A stretch of 64,000 nt of DNA from Pseudomonas mangiferae (GTDB taxonomy: Bacteria > Pseudomonadota > Gammaproteobacteria > Pseudomonadales > Pseudomonadaceae). The translations under genes and the position numbers were made by a program. The stretch covers positions 1-64,000 of the forward strand of contig NZ_VJOY01000001.1 of assembly GCF_007109405.1 (NCBI RefSeq), written 5' to 3'. Below, in pieces: positions 29,530 to 39,537 of this stretch (within the stretch, counting starts at the first letter, position 1; every line of letters starts with the position of its first letter). Under the pieces are notes generated by a model that worked only from the letters and a program-made list of their open reading frames with translations, was not told where the DNA came from and searched no databases.

Positions 29530-30732
29530 ATGGCGTTCCCTCCCCAGATCCGCATTCCCGCCACCTACATGCGCGGCGGCACCAGCAAGGGCGTGTTCTT
29601 CCGCCTGCAGGACTTGCCGCCCGCGGCGCGCCAGCCCGGGCCGGCCCGCGACGCGCTGCTGCTGCGGGTGATCGGCAGCCCCGACCCCTACGGCAAGCAG
29701 ATCGACGGCATGGGCGGGGCCACTTCCAGCACCAGCAAGACGGTGATCCTGTCCCGCAGCGAACGCCCCGGCCACGACGTGGATTACCTGTTCGGCCAGG
29801 TCTCCATCGACACCGCCTTCGTCGACTGGAGCGGCAACTGCGGCAACCTGTCGGCGGCGGTGGGCGCCTTCGCCATCGCCAGCGGGCTGGTGGATGCCGC
29901 CCGGGTCCCCCGGGACGGCACCTGCACCGTGCGCATCTGGCAAGCCAACATCGGCAAGACCATCGTCGCCCATGTGCCCATGGCCGGCGGCGAGGTGCAG
30001 GAAACCGGCGACTTCGAGCTGGACGGCGTCACCTTCCCGGCGGCCGAGGTGCAACTGGAGTTCCTTGACCCGGCGGACGAGGGCGAAGGCGAGGGCGGCG
30101 GCGCCATGTTCCCCACCGGCAACCTGGTGGATGACCTGGAGGTGCCGGGCGTCGGCACCTTCAAGGCCACCCTGATCAACGCGGGCATCCCCACGATCTT
30201 CGTCAACGCGGCGGACATCGGCTACACCGGCAGCGAGCTGCAGGACGCCCTCAACGGCGATGCTGAGGCCCTGCGGCGCTTCGAGACGATCCGCGCCCAC
30301 GGCGCCGTGCGCATGGGCCTGGTCGCCTCCCCGGAAGAGGCCGCTCGGCGCCAGCACACGCCGAAGGTCGCCTTCGTCGCCCCGCCCACGGACTACCTCG
30401 CCTCCAGCGGCAAGGCCGTCGCCGCGGGTGACATCGATCTGCGGGTGCGCGCCCTGTCCATGGGCAAGCTGCACCACGCCATGATGGGCACCGCGGCCGT
30501 GGCCATCGGCACCGCCGCGGCCATCCCCGGCACCCTGGTGAACCTGGCCGCTGGGGGCGGCGAGCGCAGCGCGGTGCGTTTCGGCCACCCCTCCGGCACC
30601 CTGCGGGTCGGCGCCGAGGCGCGACAGGCCGGCGGCCAGTGGACAGTGACCAAGGCGATCATGAGCCGCAGCGCCCGGGTGCTGATGGAAGGCTGGGTGC
30701 GCGTGCCCGGCGACACTCTGCCCACCACCTGA
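29530..30732 (+). CDS. prpF: 2-Methylaconitate isomerase PrpF
   Basis: A 400-residue PrpF-family protein (diaminopimelate epimerase-like fold). The N-terminus has ATYMRGGTSKGVFF, and VDWSGNCGNLSAAVGAFAI carries the conserved cysteine segment. It converts the AcnD product trans-2-methylaconitate to the cis isomer, so it is needed only where AcnD is used. CAGGAG lies 10 bases before ATG 29530. It sits between acnD and prpD. Confidence 0.95.
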   Translation: MAFPPQIRIPATYMRGGTSKGVFFRLQDLPPAARQPGPARDALLLRVIGSPDPYGKQIDGMGGATSSTSKTVILSRSERPGHDVDYLFGQVSIDTAFVDWSGNCGNLSAAVGAFAIASGLVDAARVPRDGTCTVRIWQANIGKTIVAHVPMAGGEVQETGDFELDGVTFPAAEVQLEFLDPADEGEGEGGGAMFPTGNLVDDLEVPGVGTFKATLINAGIPTIFVNAADIGYTGSELQDALNGDAEALRRFETIRAHGAVRMGLVASPEEAARRQHTPKVAFVAPPTDYLASSGKAVAAGDIDLRVRALSMGKLHHAMMGTAAVAIGTAAAIPGTLVNLAAGGGERSAVRFGHPSGTLRVGAEARQAGGQWTVTKAIMSRSARVLMEGWVRVPGDTLPTT

Positions 30733-30737
30733 ACTGA

Positions 30738-30758
30738 AGGCGCTGCCCGACAGCGCCT
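30738..30758 (+). other. Perfect 8-bp hairpin in the prpF-prpD spacer
   Basis: AGGCGCTG and CAGCGCCT pair around CCCGA, 5 bases after the prpF stop. It is the fourth intercistronic hairpin of this operon and again has no T-run. Confidence 0.5.
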
Positions 30759-30827
30759 CGCCTACAACAACGATTCGACCCGCCTGATCACGAGGACCCC
30801 CACCGACCTTCATTCCAGGAGTGAGCC

Positions 30828-32312
30828 ATGAGCGCCAACGTCGATCTCAACCATCGTCCCAACTACGACCAGGTCCTGCAGGACATCGCCGACTATGTGC
30901 TGGAGTTCCCCATCGCGTCCGCCGAGGCCCTGGACACCGCCCGCAATTGCCTGATGGACACCCTGGGCTGCGGCCTGCTGGCGCTGCGCTTCCCGGAGTG
31001 CACCAAGCACCTCGGGCCGCTCGTGGAAGGTACGCAGGTGCCCCACGGGTCGCGGGTGCCGGGTACGTCGTTCCGCCTCGATCCGGTGAAGGCGGCCTGG
31101 GACATCGGTGCGATGGTGCGCTGGCTGGACTACAACGACACCTGGCTGGCGGCGGAATGGGGACACCCCTCCGACAATCTCGGCGGGATTCTGGCCGTGG
31201 CCGATCACCTTTCCCAGAAACGCGTGGCCGCCGGCGAGGCGCCCCTCACCATGCGGACGGTGCTGGAAGCGATGATCAAGGCCCACGAGATCCAGGGGGT
31301 GATGGCCCTGGAGAACGCCTTCAACCGGGTCGGCCTCGACCACGTGCTACTGGTGAAGGTGGCCTCCACCGCGGTGTGCGCCCGGCTCATGGGGGCGGAT
31401 CGCGGGCAACTGCTCGCGGCGCTGTCCCAGGCGTTCGTCGACGGCCAGGCGCTGCGGACCTACCGCCATGCGCCCAACGCCGGCTCGCGCAAATCCTGGG
31501 CGGCGGGTGACGCCTCCAGCCGCGGCGTGCGCCTGGCGGACATCGCCCTGCGTGGCGAGATGGGCATTCCGGGCGTCCTCACCGCGCCCCAGTGGGGCTT
31601 CTACGACGTGCTGTTCAGCCATACCAACCAGGACCTGGCCTCCAAGCCGGCGGAGCGCCGCCGGTTCGGTTTTCCCCAGGGCTATGGCACCTACGTGATG
31701 GAGCACGTGCTGTTCAAGATCCGCTTCCCGGCGGAGTTCCACGCCCAGACCGCCTGCGAGGCAGCGGTGATCCTGCATCCGCTGGTGCGGGACAAGCTGG
31801 CACTGATCGAGCGGATCGTCATCACCACCCAGGAGTCGGCGATCCGCATCATCTCCAAGGTGGGCCCCCTGACCAACGCCGCCGACCGCGACCACTGCAT
31901 CCAGTACATGGTGGCGGTACCGCTGCTCTACGGGGACCTGGTGGCGGAGCACTACGAAGACGATTTCCATGCCAGCCATCCGTTGATAGACCGGCTGCGG
32001 GAGAAAATGGAGATCGTCGAGGACCCGCGCTACAGCCGCGAATACCTGGAGCCGGACAAGCGCTCCATCGCCAACGCCGTGCAGGTCTTCTTCAATGACG
32101 GCACTTGCACCGACAAGGTGGCAGTGGAGTATCCCATCGGCCATCGCCGGCGCCGCACCGACGGCATCCCGCTGCTGGAGGAGAAGTTCAAGGCGAACCT
32201 GGCGACCCGCTTCCCGGCCCAGCGCTGCGCCGAGCTCTTCGCCCTGTGCACCGACCAGGCGAGGCTGGAGGCCACGCCGGTCCACCGGTTCATGGACCGG
32301 CTGGTGATTTGA
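30828..32312 (+). CDS. prpD: 2-Methylcitrate dehydratase PrpD
   Basis: A 494-residue MmgE/PrpD-family protein of normal length. It carries typical PrpD segments such as [19 protein letters not shown] and [20 protein letters not shown] near the N-terminus. It dehydrates 2-methylcitrate without an Fe-S cluster, so with acnD present the cell has two dehydratases for the step; PrpD may serve partly under iron limitation or use other tricarboxylates. It is the last gene of the operon and converges with the LysE-family gene after only 9 bases, with no visible terminator. Confidence 0.96.
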   Translation: MSANVDLNHRPNYDQVLQDIADYVLEFPIASAEALDTARNCLMDTLGCGLLALRFPECTKHLGPLVEGTQVPHGSRVPGTSFRLDPVKAAWDIGAMVRWLDYNDTWLAAEWGHPSDNLGGILAVADHLSQKRVAAGEAPLTMRTVLEAMIKAHEIQGVMALENAFNRVGLDHVLLVKVASTAVCARLMGADRGQLLAALSQAFVDGQALRTYRHAPNAGSRKSWAAGDASSRGVRLADIALRGEMGIPGVLTAPQWGFYDVLFSHTNQDLASKPAERRRFGFPQGYGTYVMEHVLFKIRFPAEFHAQTACEAAVILHPLVRDKLALIERIVITTQESAIRIISKVGPLTNAADRDHCIQYMVAVPLLYGDLVAEHYEDDFHASHPLIDRLREKMEIVEDPRYSREYLEPDKRSIANAVQVFFNDGTCTDKVAVEYPIGHRRRRTDGIPLLEEKFKANLATRFPAQRCAELFALCTDQARLEATPVHRFMDRLVI

Positions 32313-32321
32313 AGCCGCTAC

Positions 32322-32972
32322 TCAGCGGTGGCCGGCGCTGAGCAGCAGCCCGCCGGCGCCGACGAAGAACGCACCGGTGGCCCGGTTGAGCCGGGTCACC
32401 CCGCGGGGCGTGCGGATCAGCCGGCGGATCTGCCGGCCGAACAGGCCGTACACCAGCGAGGCGCAGAACTCGGTGACCAGGTAGGTCCCGCCGAGGTAGA
32501 CGAACTGCTCGGCTGCCGGCAGCTCCGGCTTGATGAACTGCGGGAAGATCGCCGCGAACAGCAGGATCGCCTTGGGGTTGCTGATGCCCACGAGGAATTC
32601 CTGCAGCGACAGCCGCCACAGGCTCGGGGCCACCGTGGGCGCGCCGCCGGATACGTCCTGAGCCAGGTCGAGGCCGCTGAACGCGCGGCTGCGCCAGGTG
32701 CGGATGCCCAGGTAGAGCAGGTAGGCCGCGCCCACCCACTTGATCACCGTGAACGCGGTCTCCGAGGCCAGCAGCATCGCCCCCAGGCCCACGGCGGAAA
32801 CGAAGAGGAAAATCGCATAGGCCACGGCGCGGCCGGTGGTGGCCAGCACCGCGCTGGCGACCCCGTGACGAATGCCGTGGTTCAGCGCACAGAAGTTGTT
32901 CGGCCCCGGTGTCAGGGCGATCAGCAGGGCTACCGGAAAGAACAGTACTGCGTCCATCAGGGTCATGGTCAT
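32322..32972 (-). CDS. LysE/RhtB-family amino acid exporter
   Basis: A 216-residue inner-membrane protein with about six hydrophobic segments. The N-terminal LIALTPGPNNFCALNHGIRH and the central VGISNPKAILLFAAIFPQFI are LysE/RhtB hallmarks. It exports amino acids or related compounds; the substrate cannot be told. The start could be at 32972 or 32966 (MTM...). It converges with prpD and lies 25 bases beyond the ppsR stop in the same direction, but no functional link is evident. Confidence 0.9.
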   Translation of the reverse strand: MTMTLMDAVLFFPVALLIALTPGPNNFCALNHGIRHGVASAVLATTGRAVAYAIFLFVSAVGLGAMLLASETAFTVIKWVGAAYLLYLGIRTWRSRAFSGLDLAQDVSGGAPTVAPSLWRLSLQEFLVGISNPKAILLFAAIFPQFIKPELPAAEQFVYLGGTYLVTEFCASLVYGLFGRQIRRLIRTPRGVTRLNRATGAFFVGAGGLLLSAGHR

Positions 32973-32997
32973 TGCCCGCCGATCGAAGGGGAGGGGG

Positions 32998-33816
32998 TTA
33001 CTTCAGGCGGCGTTCGACGCCTTTTTCCACGAGGATCTTCGCGGAAATCTCTTCCACCGAGAAATGCGTGGAGTTGATGTACGCGATGTTCTCGCGACGG
33101 AACAGGCCTTCCACCTCGCGCACTTCGAACTCGCACTGGGCGTAGCTGGCATAGCGGCTGTTGGGCTTGCGCTCGTGGCGAATGGCGGTCAGGCGGTCCG
33201 GGTCGATGGTCAGGCCGAACAACTTGTCCCGGTACGGCTTGAGGGACGCCGGCAGCATCAGGCGCTCCATGTCGTCTTCGGTGAGCGGGTAGTTCGCCGC
33301 ACGAATGCCATATTGCATCGCCATATATAGGCAGGTGGGTGTCTTGCCGCAGCGGGACACACCGACCAGGATCAGGTCCGCCTTGTCGTAGTAGTGAGTT
33401 CTGGCCCCGTCATCGTTGTCCAAGGCGAAATTCACCGCCTCGATGCGCTCCATGTAATTGGAGTTGTGCCCGATGGAATGGGACTTGCCGACGGAGTAGG
33501 ACGAGTGCGACGTGAGTTCCTGTTCCAATGGTGAGAGAAAGGTCGAAAAGATATCGATCATGAACCCGTTGGAAGTCGCCATGATGTCGCGAATTTCCTG
33601 GTTCACGATGGTGTCGAAGATGATCGGCCGCGCGCCGTCCGCCTCTGCGGCGGTATTGATTTGCTGTACCATGGCGCGCGCTTTGTCCACCGTATCGATA
33701 TACGGCCGGGTAAGTTTGGTGAACGTGATGGTTTCGAACTGCGCCAGGAGACTTTGGCCGAGGGTTTCGGCGGTGATGCCGGTGCCGTCGGAAATGAAGA
33801 AAGCGGTTCGTTTCAT
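32998..33816 (-). CDS. ppsR: PEP synthase regulatory kinase/pyrophosphorylase
   Basis: A 272-residue DUF299 protein. It starts with the conserved [18 protein letters not shown] and has the P-loop [15 protein letters not shown] near residues 152-166. Such proteins inactivate PEP synthase by ADP-dependent phosphorylation next to its catalytic histidine and reverse this with phosphate. It is divergent from ppsA, its target, 172 bases away. ATG 33816 starts the conserved N-terminus; the frame is open further to 33894 without support. Confidence 0.95.
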   Translation of the reverse strand: MKRTAFFISDGTGITAETLGQSLLAQFETITFTKLTRPYIDTVDKARAMVQQINTAAEADGARPIIFDTIVNQEIRDIMATSNGFMIDIFSTFLSPLEQELTSHSSYSVGKSHSIGHNSNYMERIEAVNFALDNDDGARTHYYDKADLILVGVSRCGKTPTCLYMAMQYGIRAANYPLTEDDMERLMLPASLKPYRDKLFGLTIDPDRLTAIRHERKPNSRYASYAQCEFEVREVEGLFRRENIAYINSTHFSVEEISAKILVEKGVERRLK

Positions 33817-33988
33817 AAACGCCAAAGCCTTAAGGTAGGAACGATTCTTGGCTATGATAGGCCCGCTTCGTCTGGGGCCATTGCAGCGCGGCATTGTGAC
33901 TTATTTTTTGGGGCTAACGCCAGAATCCAGCGGAGCCGCTCCACCCGTGCAGTTGCGAGCGTTTCCCATATTAAGTGGAGAGATCACC

Positions 33989-36361
33989 TTGGTAGAGTAC
34001 GTAGTTTCCCTCGATAAGCTCGGCGTCCACGATGTTGAGCGGGTAGGGGGCAAGAACGCCTCGCTGGGCGAGATGATCAGCAACCTCGCCGGTGCCGGTG
34101 TTTCCGTACCCGGTGGTTTCGCCACCACCGCGCAGGCGTATCGCGACTTCCTCGAGCAGAGCGGCCTCAACGACCGCATCCATGCCGTGCTCGACGCTCT
34201 CGACGTCGACGACGTCAATGCCCTGGCCAAGGCCGGCGCGCAGATCCGCCAGTGGATCATGGACGCCGAGTTCCCCGCCCAACTGGACGCCGACATTCGC
34301 ACCGCTTTCACCGAGATGGCCGGCGACAACGCCAACATGGCGGTCGCGGTGCGCTCCTCGGCCACCGCGGAAGACCTGCCGGACGCGTCCTTCGCCGGCC
34401 AGCAGGAGACCTTCCTGAACATCCGCGGCGTGGACAACGTGATCCGCGCGGCCAAGGAAGTCTTCGCCTCCCTCTTCAACGACCGCGCCATCGCCTACCG
34501 CGTGCACCAGGGCTTCGACCACAAGCTGGTGGCCCTGTCCGCGGGTGTGCAGCGCATGGTGCGTTCGGAAACCGGCACCGCCGGCGTGATGTTCACCCTC
34601 GACACCGAGTCCGGCTTCCGCGACGTGGTGTTCATCACCGGCGCCTACGGCCTGGGCGAGACCGTGGTGCAGGGCGCCGTCAACCCGGACGAGTTCTACG
34701 TGCACAAGCCGACCCTGGAAGCCGGCCGCCCGGCCATCCTGCGTCGCAACCTGGGCAGCAAGGCCATCAAGATGATCTACGGCGAAGAGGCCAAGGCCGG
34801 CAAGTCGGTGAAGACCGTCGAGGTGGATCGCGCCGACCGCGCCCGCTTCGCCCTCAGCGACGAGGAAGTCACCAACCTGGCCCGCCAGGCCCTGATCATC
34901 GAGAAGCACTACGGCCGTCCCATGGACATCGAGTGGGCGAAGGATGGCGACGATGGCCAGCTCTACATCGTCCAGGCGCGCCCCGAGACCGTGAAGAGCC
35001 GAGCCAGCGCCACCGTGATGGAGCGCTACCTGCTCAAGGAAAAAGGCAAAGTATTGGTGGAAGGCCGCGCCATCGGCCAACGCATTGGCGCCGGCCCGGT
35101 GAAGGTGATCCACAGTGTGGCGGAGATGGACAAGGTCCAGCCCGGCGATGTGCTGGTCTCCGACATGACCGACCCGGACTGGGAACCGGTGATGAAGCGC
35201 GCCAGCGCCATCGTCACCAACCGCGGCGGCCGGACCTGCCACGCGGCGATCATCGCCCGCGAACTGGGCATCCCGGCGGTCGTGGGCTGCGGCAACGCCA
35301 CCTCGATTCTGCAGGACGGCCAGGAAGTGACCGTTTCCTGCGCCGAGGGCGATACCGGTCTGATCTACGAAGGCCAGCTGGGCTTCGATGTGCGGAAGAA
35401 CTCCGTGGATGCCATGCCCGACCTGCCGTTCAAGATCATGATGAACGTGGGCAACCCCGACCGGGCCTTCGACTTCGCCCAGTTGCCCAACGAAGGCGTC
35501 GGCCTGGCTCGCCTGGAGTTCATCATCAACCGCATGATCGGCGTGCACCCCAAGGCGCTGCTGAACTTCGCCGGCCTGCCGGCCGATGTGAAGGAAAGCG
35601 TCGAGAAGCGCATCGCCGGCTACGGCGACCCGGTGGACTTCTACGTCGAGAAGCTGGTGGAGGGCGTCAGCACCCTGGCCGCCGCATTCTGGCCGAAGAA
35701 GGTCATCGTGCGCCTGTCGGACTTCAAGTCCAACGAATACGCCAACCTGATCGGCGGCAGCCTCTACGAGCCGGAAGAAGAGAACCCGATGCTCGGCTTC
35801 CGTGGCGCCTCCCGCTACATCAGCGAATCGTTCCGCGACTGCTTCGAACTGGAATGCCGGGCCATGCGCAAGGTGCGCGACGTCATGGGCCTGACCAACG
35901 TCGAGCTGATGGTGCCGTTCGTGCGGACCCTGGGCGAAGCGAGCCAGGTGGTCGACCTGCTGGCCCACTACGGCCTCAAGCGCGGCGAGAACGGCCTCAA
36001 GGTCATCATGATGTGCGAGCTGCCGTCCAACGCCCTGCTGGCGGAGGAGTTCCTCGAGTTCTTCGACGGCTTCTCCATCGGCTCCAATGACATGACCCAG
36101 CTCACCCTCGGCCTGGACCGCGATTCGGGCATCATCGCCCACCTGTTCGACGAGCGTAACCCGGCGGTCAAGAAGCTCCTGGCGAACGCCATCCGCGCCT
36201 GCAACGACACCGGCAAGTACATCGGCATCTGCGGGCAAGGCCCCTCGGACCATCCGGACCTGGCCAAGTGGCTGATGGAGCAGGGCATCGCCAGCGTCTC
36301 GCTGAACCCCGACTCGGTGCTGGACACCTGGTTCTTCCTGGCGGAAAACCCGCAGGCCTGA
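33989..36361 (+). CDS. ppsA: Phosphoenolpyruvate synthase
   Basis: A 790-residue PEP synthase converting pyruvate, ATP and water to PEP, AMP and phosphate for gluconeogenesis. The N-terminal ATP-binding domain has [20 protein letters not shown], the swivelling domain [17 protein letters not shown] with the phospho-accepting histidine, and the C-terminal barrel [17 protein letters not shown]. The start is TTG at 33989, giving [12 protein letters not shown] as in other pseudomonads, with GGAG eight bases upstream; the frame is open to 33848. It is divergent from ppsR and followed by a strong terminator. Confidence 0.95.
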   Translation: MVEYVVSLDKLGVHDVERVGGKNASLGEMISNLAGAGVSVPGGFATTAQAYRDFLEQSGLNDRIHAVLDALDVDDVNALAKAGAQIRQWIMDAEFPAQLDADIRTAFTEMAGDNANMAVAVRSSATAEDLPDASFAGQQETFLNIRGVDNVIRAAKEVFASLFNDRAIAYRVHQGFDHKLVALSAGVQRMVRSETGTAGVMFTLDTESGFRDVVFITGAYGLGETVVQGAVNPDEFYVHKPTLEAGRPAILRRNLGSKAIKMIYGEEAKAGKSVKTVEVDRADRARFALSDEEVTNLARQALIIEKHYGRPMDIEWAKDGDDGQLYIVQARPETVKSRASATVMERYLLKEKGKVLVEGRAIGQRIGAGPVKVIHSVAEMDKVQPGDVLVSDMTDPDWEPVMKRASAIVTNRGGRTCHAAIIARELGIPAVVGCGNATSILQDGQEVTVSCAEGDTGLIYEGQLGFDVRKNSVDAMPDLPFKIMMNVGNPDRAFDFAQLPNEGVGLARLEFIINRMIGVHPKALLNFAGLPADVKESVEKRIAGYGDPVDFYVEKLVEGVSTLAAAFWPKKVIVRLSDFKSNEYANLIGGSLYEPEEENPMLGFRGASRYISESFRDCFELECRAMRKVRDVMGLTNVELMVPFVRTLGEASQVVDLLAHYGLKRGENGLKVIMMCELPSNALLAEEFLEFFDGFSIGSNDMTQLTLGLDRDSGIIAHLFDERNPAVKKLLANAIRACNDTGKYIGICGQGPSDHPDLAKWLMEQGIASVSLNPDSVLDTWFFLAENPQA

Positions 36362-36380
36362 CCGTTCAACCTTAGCGACA

Positions 36381-36408
36381 GGGCGGGGCTTCGACCCCGC
36401 CCTTTTTT
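36381..36408 (+). terminator. Strong rho-independent terminator after ppsA
   Basis: GGGCGGGG/CCCCGCCC with a 6-nt loop is followed by TTTTTT, 19 bases after the ppsA stop. The next gene starts only 13 bases beyond it. Confidence 0.93.
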
Positions 36409-36421
36409 GTGCACGAGATTC

Positions 36422-37390
36422 ATGCAAAGCAGCAGCGAGCTATTCCCCGTGGCGCTGGTGAGCGCCGAACTGCGCCGAGACCTCACCGAAGACGTCTATT
36501 TACTCAAACCCAACAACAGCCCCGACCTGACCGTGGAGCTGGCCGTTACCCGGCTGGGGTTGCTGGGCCGCGAATCCCGGCGAGGCGTGCCGGTGATCCT
36601 GGTCCATGGCAGCTTTTCCAACCGGCGGTTCTGGTATTCGCCCAAGGGCATCGGGCTCGGTCCCTATCTGGTACGGGCCGGTTTCGACGTGTGGATTGCG
36701 GAAATGCGCGGGCACGGGCTGTCTCCGCGCAACCAGGCCTACACCCGCAACCGGGTCGCCGACTACGCCCGCTACGACCTGCCGGCCCTCGGCGCCTTCG
36801 TGGCCGAGCAGAGTGGCCAGGCCCCCCACTGGATCGGTCATTCCCTGGGCGGCATCACCCTGGCCGCTGCCCTGGGCGGTGGCCATCTGCAGACAGAGCA
36901 TGTGGCGTCCCTGGCGATGCTGGGGAGCCAGGTGAGCCGTGGCCACTGGCTGCTGAAGTGCCCGCCGGTGGAGGGACTGGCCCGCCTGGTCCTGCGCCGC
37001 TCCGGCGAAGTGTCCGGTCCGCGCTGGCGGCGAGGGCCGGAACACGAACCCGCCGGCGTGGTGCTGGAAAGCCTGCGCTGGCATGGGCTGTTCGGCCGCT
37101 TCGGCGAGGGGCGAACGGACTGGACCGCCGGACTCGCCCAGGTGTTTTCGCCGGTGCTGGCCCTGGCTGGCGAAGGGGATCGACAGGACCCGCCCGATGC
37201 CTGTCGTGCGCTGGCGGAACGGTTCGGCGGGGCCGTTCGCTTCCTTTCCCTCGGTCGCTCCCAGGGCTTCGAAACGGACTATGGCCATGTGGACATGGTG
37301 GTCAGCAAGCCCGCGGAACGGGAAGTCTGGCCCTTGCTGGTGAACTGGCTTCACCACGGCGACTTGCCGGCGGAGTCGCCCACGGGCTAA
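36422..37390 (+). CDS. Alpha/beta-hydrolase (esterase/lipase-like)
   Basis: A 322-residue alpha/beta-hydrolase. The oxyanion segment VILVHGSFSN is near residues 59-68, and the nucleophile elbow GHSLGG near 140-145 gives the catalytic serine. A late acid and the histidine in DYGHVDMV fit the triad. No signal peptide is seen. ATG 36422 sits just after the ppsA terminator with only a close GAGA as Shine-Dalgarno; a GTG at 36407 falls in the terminator. A homologous esterase follows ppsA in P. aeruginosa, as I recall. Substrate unknown. Confidence 0.87.
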   Translation: MQSSSELFPVALVSAELRRDLTEDVYLLKPNNSPDLTVELAVTRLGLLGRESRRGVPVILVHGSFSNRRFWYSPKGIGLGPYLVRAGFDVWIAEMRGHGLSPRNQAYTRNRVADYARYDLPALGAFVAEQSGQAPHWIGHSLGGITLAAALGGGHLQTEHVASLAMLGSQVSRGHWLLKCPPVEGLARLVLRRSGEVSGPRWRRGPEHEPAGVVLESLRWHGLFGRFGEGRTDWTAGLAQVFSPVLALAGEGDRQDPPDACRALAERFGGAVRFLSLGRSQGFETDYGHVDMVVSKPAEREVWPLLVNWLHHGDLPAESPTG

Positions 37391-37421
37391 AAGAGGAAGC
37401 CGCGGCCAGAAGGAGAGAGGC

Positions 37422-37721
37422 ATGTTCCTGGCACTCGAGCGCCTGATCCGCCTGGAAGAAGGGTACCGACAGGTCTTCCAGGTCCAGGGCCGACAGATTC
37501 TGCTGATCGTCGTGGATAACCAGCCCATCCTGCTGGAGAACCGCTGCCCCCACCAGGGCGCTCCCTTGCACAACGGTACCCTCGACGGTAGGGTGCTGCG
37601 CTGTCCCCGCCATGGGTTCGCCTTCGACCTGGGCAGCGGGGCGGCGCTTGATGCGCCATGCGCCCCTTTGCGATTGCTGGCCCCGGCCTATGACGGCGAC
37701 CGTATCGGTCTCGACCTCTAG
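37422..37721 (+). CDS. Small Rieske [2Fe-2S] protein
   Basis: A 99-residue single-domain Rieske ferredoxin. Cluster ligands are in CPHQGAPLHNG (C-x-H) and CPRHGFAFDLG (C-x2-H), 16 residues apart, with the classical spacing. There is no signal peptide or membrane helix, so it is cytosolic and may pass electrons to an unidentified partner. A GGAGAGAGGC ribosome binding site precedes ATG 37422. It lies 31 bases after the hydrolase gene and 18 bases before rraA, so the three may be one transcript. Confidence 0.88.
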   Translation: MFLALERLIRLEEGYRQVFQVQGRQILLIVVDNQPILLENRCPHQGAPLHNGTLDGRVLRCPRHGFAFDLGSGAALDAPCAPLRLLAPAYDGDRIGLDL

Positions 37722-37739
37722 CCTTCTCAGGAGAATCCC

Positions 37740-38228
37740 ATGCAATACATCACGCCCGACTTGTGCGATGCCTACCCGGAACTGATCCAGGTCGTCGAAC
37801 CCATGTTCAGCAACTTCGGGGGGCGCGATTCCTTCGGGGGCGAGATCGTGACCGTGAAGTGCTTCGAGGACAACTCGGTGGTCAAGGACCAGGTGGATCA
37901 GCCCGGCAAGGGCAAGGTGCTGGTGGTGGATGGCGGCGGTTCGCTACGGCGTGCCCTGCTGGGCGACATGCTCGCGGAGAAGGCGGCGAAGAATGGCTGG
38001 GAAGGCATCATCGTCTATGGCTGCATCCGCGACGTGGACGTGATCGCCCAGACCGAGCTCGGGGTCCAGGCCCTGGCCAGCCATCCGCTGAAGACCGACA
38101 AGCGGGGGATCGGCGACCTCAACGTGCCGGTCACCTTTGGCGGGGTCACCTTCCGCCCGGGCGAGTACGTCTACGCCGACAATAACGGCATCATTCAATC
38201 TCCCAAGCCGCTGCAAATGCCGGAATGA
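37740..38228 (+). CDS. rraA: RraA-family regulator of ribonuclease activity
   Basis: A 162-residue RraA-fold protein. It shows [17 protein letters not shown] at the N-terminus and [29 protein letters not shown] in the middle (quoted here as [16 protein letters not shown]). The C-terminus has [15 protein letters not shown]. In E. coli RraA inhibits RNase E; some relatives are oxaloacetate decarboxylase/aldolases, so the biochemical role here is open. AGGAG precedes ATG 37740, and the stop is 3 bases before the next gene, cmaX. Confidence 0.92.
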   Translation: MQYITPDLCDAYPELIQVVEPMFSNFGGRDSFGGEIVTVKCFEDNSVVKDQVDQPGKGKVLVVDGGGSLRRALLGDMLAEKAAKNGWEGIIVYGCIRDVDVIAQTELGVQALASHPLKTDKRGIGDLNVPVTFGGVTFRPGEYVYADNNGIIQSPKPLQMPE

Positions 38229-38231
38229 CCC

Positions 38232-39233
38232 GTGGACGCACAGGAGCAGCAGTACGCCCTGTGGGGGCTGGTACACGGATACGTGCTGGACGGCCGAGGT
38301 GGCGCCCGCGCGCTCAAGGCTGACGAGGCCATGAACGTGCAGTTGCAGCCAGGGGAGTCCCTCTGGCTGCATTGGGATCGTAGTCACCCGCGGGCCCAGC
38401 ATTGGCTGCGCTCCGACAGCGGCCTGAGCGAGTTCGCCTGCAATCTGCTGCTGGAGGAAGGCACCCGTCCCCGGGTGGTGCCGTTGCCTGGGGATGAGCT
38501 GCTGCTGTTCCTGCGAGGCGTCAACCTGAACCCCGGTGCCGAGCCCGAGGACATGGTCGCCGTGCGCATCTTCGCCGATGCGAGCCGGGTCATCTCGCTG
38601 CGGCTGCGGCCGTTGCGCGCCACCGACGCGCTCGTCGACGAATGGGCGAAAGGTAGCGGGCCGAAGAATGCCTCGGAGTTGGTCCTGTACCTCGCCCACT
38701 ACCTCACTGACAAGGTGGACGGCCTGGTGGTGGAGCTCTCCGAGCAGATCGATGCCGAAGAGGAGGGCATCGACAACGATGAGCGCTACACGCCGGATCA
38801 CGGCCTGATGCTGCAGGTGCGTCGGCGGGCCGCCGGGCTGCGCCGTTTCCTGGCACCCCAGCGGGACATCCACACGCACCTGGTGCGTCATCCCCAGCCC
38901 TGGTTCGACGAGGATGACATCCGCTACTGGAATGAGTTGAGCAACCGGCTCACCCGCTACCTGGAAGAGCTGGAGCTGATCCGCGAGCGGGTGGGGCTGG
39001 TGCTGGAGTCAGAGCACCGGCGAATGGGCGAGCGGACCAACCGCACCATGTACTTGCTGGGGATCGTCACTGGTTTCTTCCTGCCCCTCAGCTTCATCAC
39101 CGGCCTGCTGGGCATCAACGTCGGCGGCATGCCGGGTGCAGAGGCGCCCCACGGCTTCGCCTATGCCTGCGCTCTGATCCTGCTGGTGGCGTTGTTCCAG
39201 TGGTGGCTGTTCCGGCGCTTGCGCTGGCTCTGA
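38232..39233 (+). CDS. cmaX: CorA/ZntB-family metal ion transporter CmaX
   Basis: A 333-residue CorA-superfamily protein with a long cytoplasmic N-terminal domain and two C-terminal helices (about residues 270-330). The pore-loop signature is GINVGG, the ZntB-like variant of CorA GMN, following FFLPLSFITGLL. It probably moves zinc or magnesium across the inner membrane. The start is GTG at 38232, 3 bases after the rraA stop. Order and identity match cmaX upstream of crfX-cmpX-sigX-oprF in pseudomonads. Confidence 0.92.
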   Translation: MDAQEQQYALWGLVHGYVLDGRGGARALKADEAMNVQLQPGESLWLHWDRSHPRAQHWLRSDSGLSEFACNLLLEEGTRPRVVPLPGDELLLFLRGVNLNPGAEPEDMVAVRIFADASRVISLRLRPLRATDALVDEWAKGSGPKNASELVLYLAHYLTDKVDGLVVELSEQIDAEEEGIDNDERYTPDHGLMLQVRRRAAGLRRFLAPQRDIHTHLVRHPQPWFDEDDIRYWNELSNRLTRYLEELELIRERVGLVLESEHRRMGERTNRTMYLLGIVTGFFLPLSFITGLLGINVGGMPGAEAPHGFAYACALILLVALFQWWLFRRLRWL

Positions 39234-39288
39234 TGTGACCCCGGCACCGGTGGTTGCGTCTAGCCGACATATTCAACGCGAGGTGGAC

Positions 39289-39534
39289 ATGCGCGATCCG
39301 TTCGAAGAATCACTGCGTGACCTGCTGAAGACCTCTTCCAGCGTCCATGACGACGACGCCACTCTGGGTCGGGTGCTCAAGACCGCCAATCGCCAGGTCG
39401 GCGCCGGCGATCTGTTCAGCCTCATGGGCCACTGGTTCTCCGCCCTGATGATCGCGCTGAACAACGGCTCGGCCCATCTGGCGCCCGTTTCCCGCCGCAC
39501 CCCCGCTTCCCGCTCCGCTGACAAGGCTGACTGA
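39289..39534 (+). CDS. crfX: CrfX, small conserved protein of the sigX locus
   Basis: An 81-residue protein of unknown biochemical role. It begins MRDPFEESLRDLLKTSSS, followed by a short amphipathic or hydrophobic region (SLMGHWFSALMIAL, about residues 43-56). CGAGGTGG before ATG 39289 supports this start. It lies 55 bases after cmaX and 3 bases before cmpX. The symbol is from synteny with the P. aeruginosa sigX locus. Confidence 0.85.
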   Translation: MRDPFEESLRDLLKTSSSVHDDDATLGRVLKTANRQVGAGDLFSLMGHWFSALMIALNNGSAHLAPVSRRTPASRSADKAD

Positions 39535-39537
39535 TAT

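Noticed and set aside
33971-36427. 818-codon open frame antisense to ppsA
   Set aside because: Same GC-bias shadow; no recognisable domain, while ppsA has catalytic motifs throughout.
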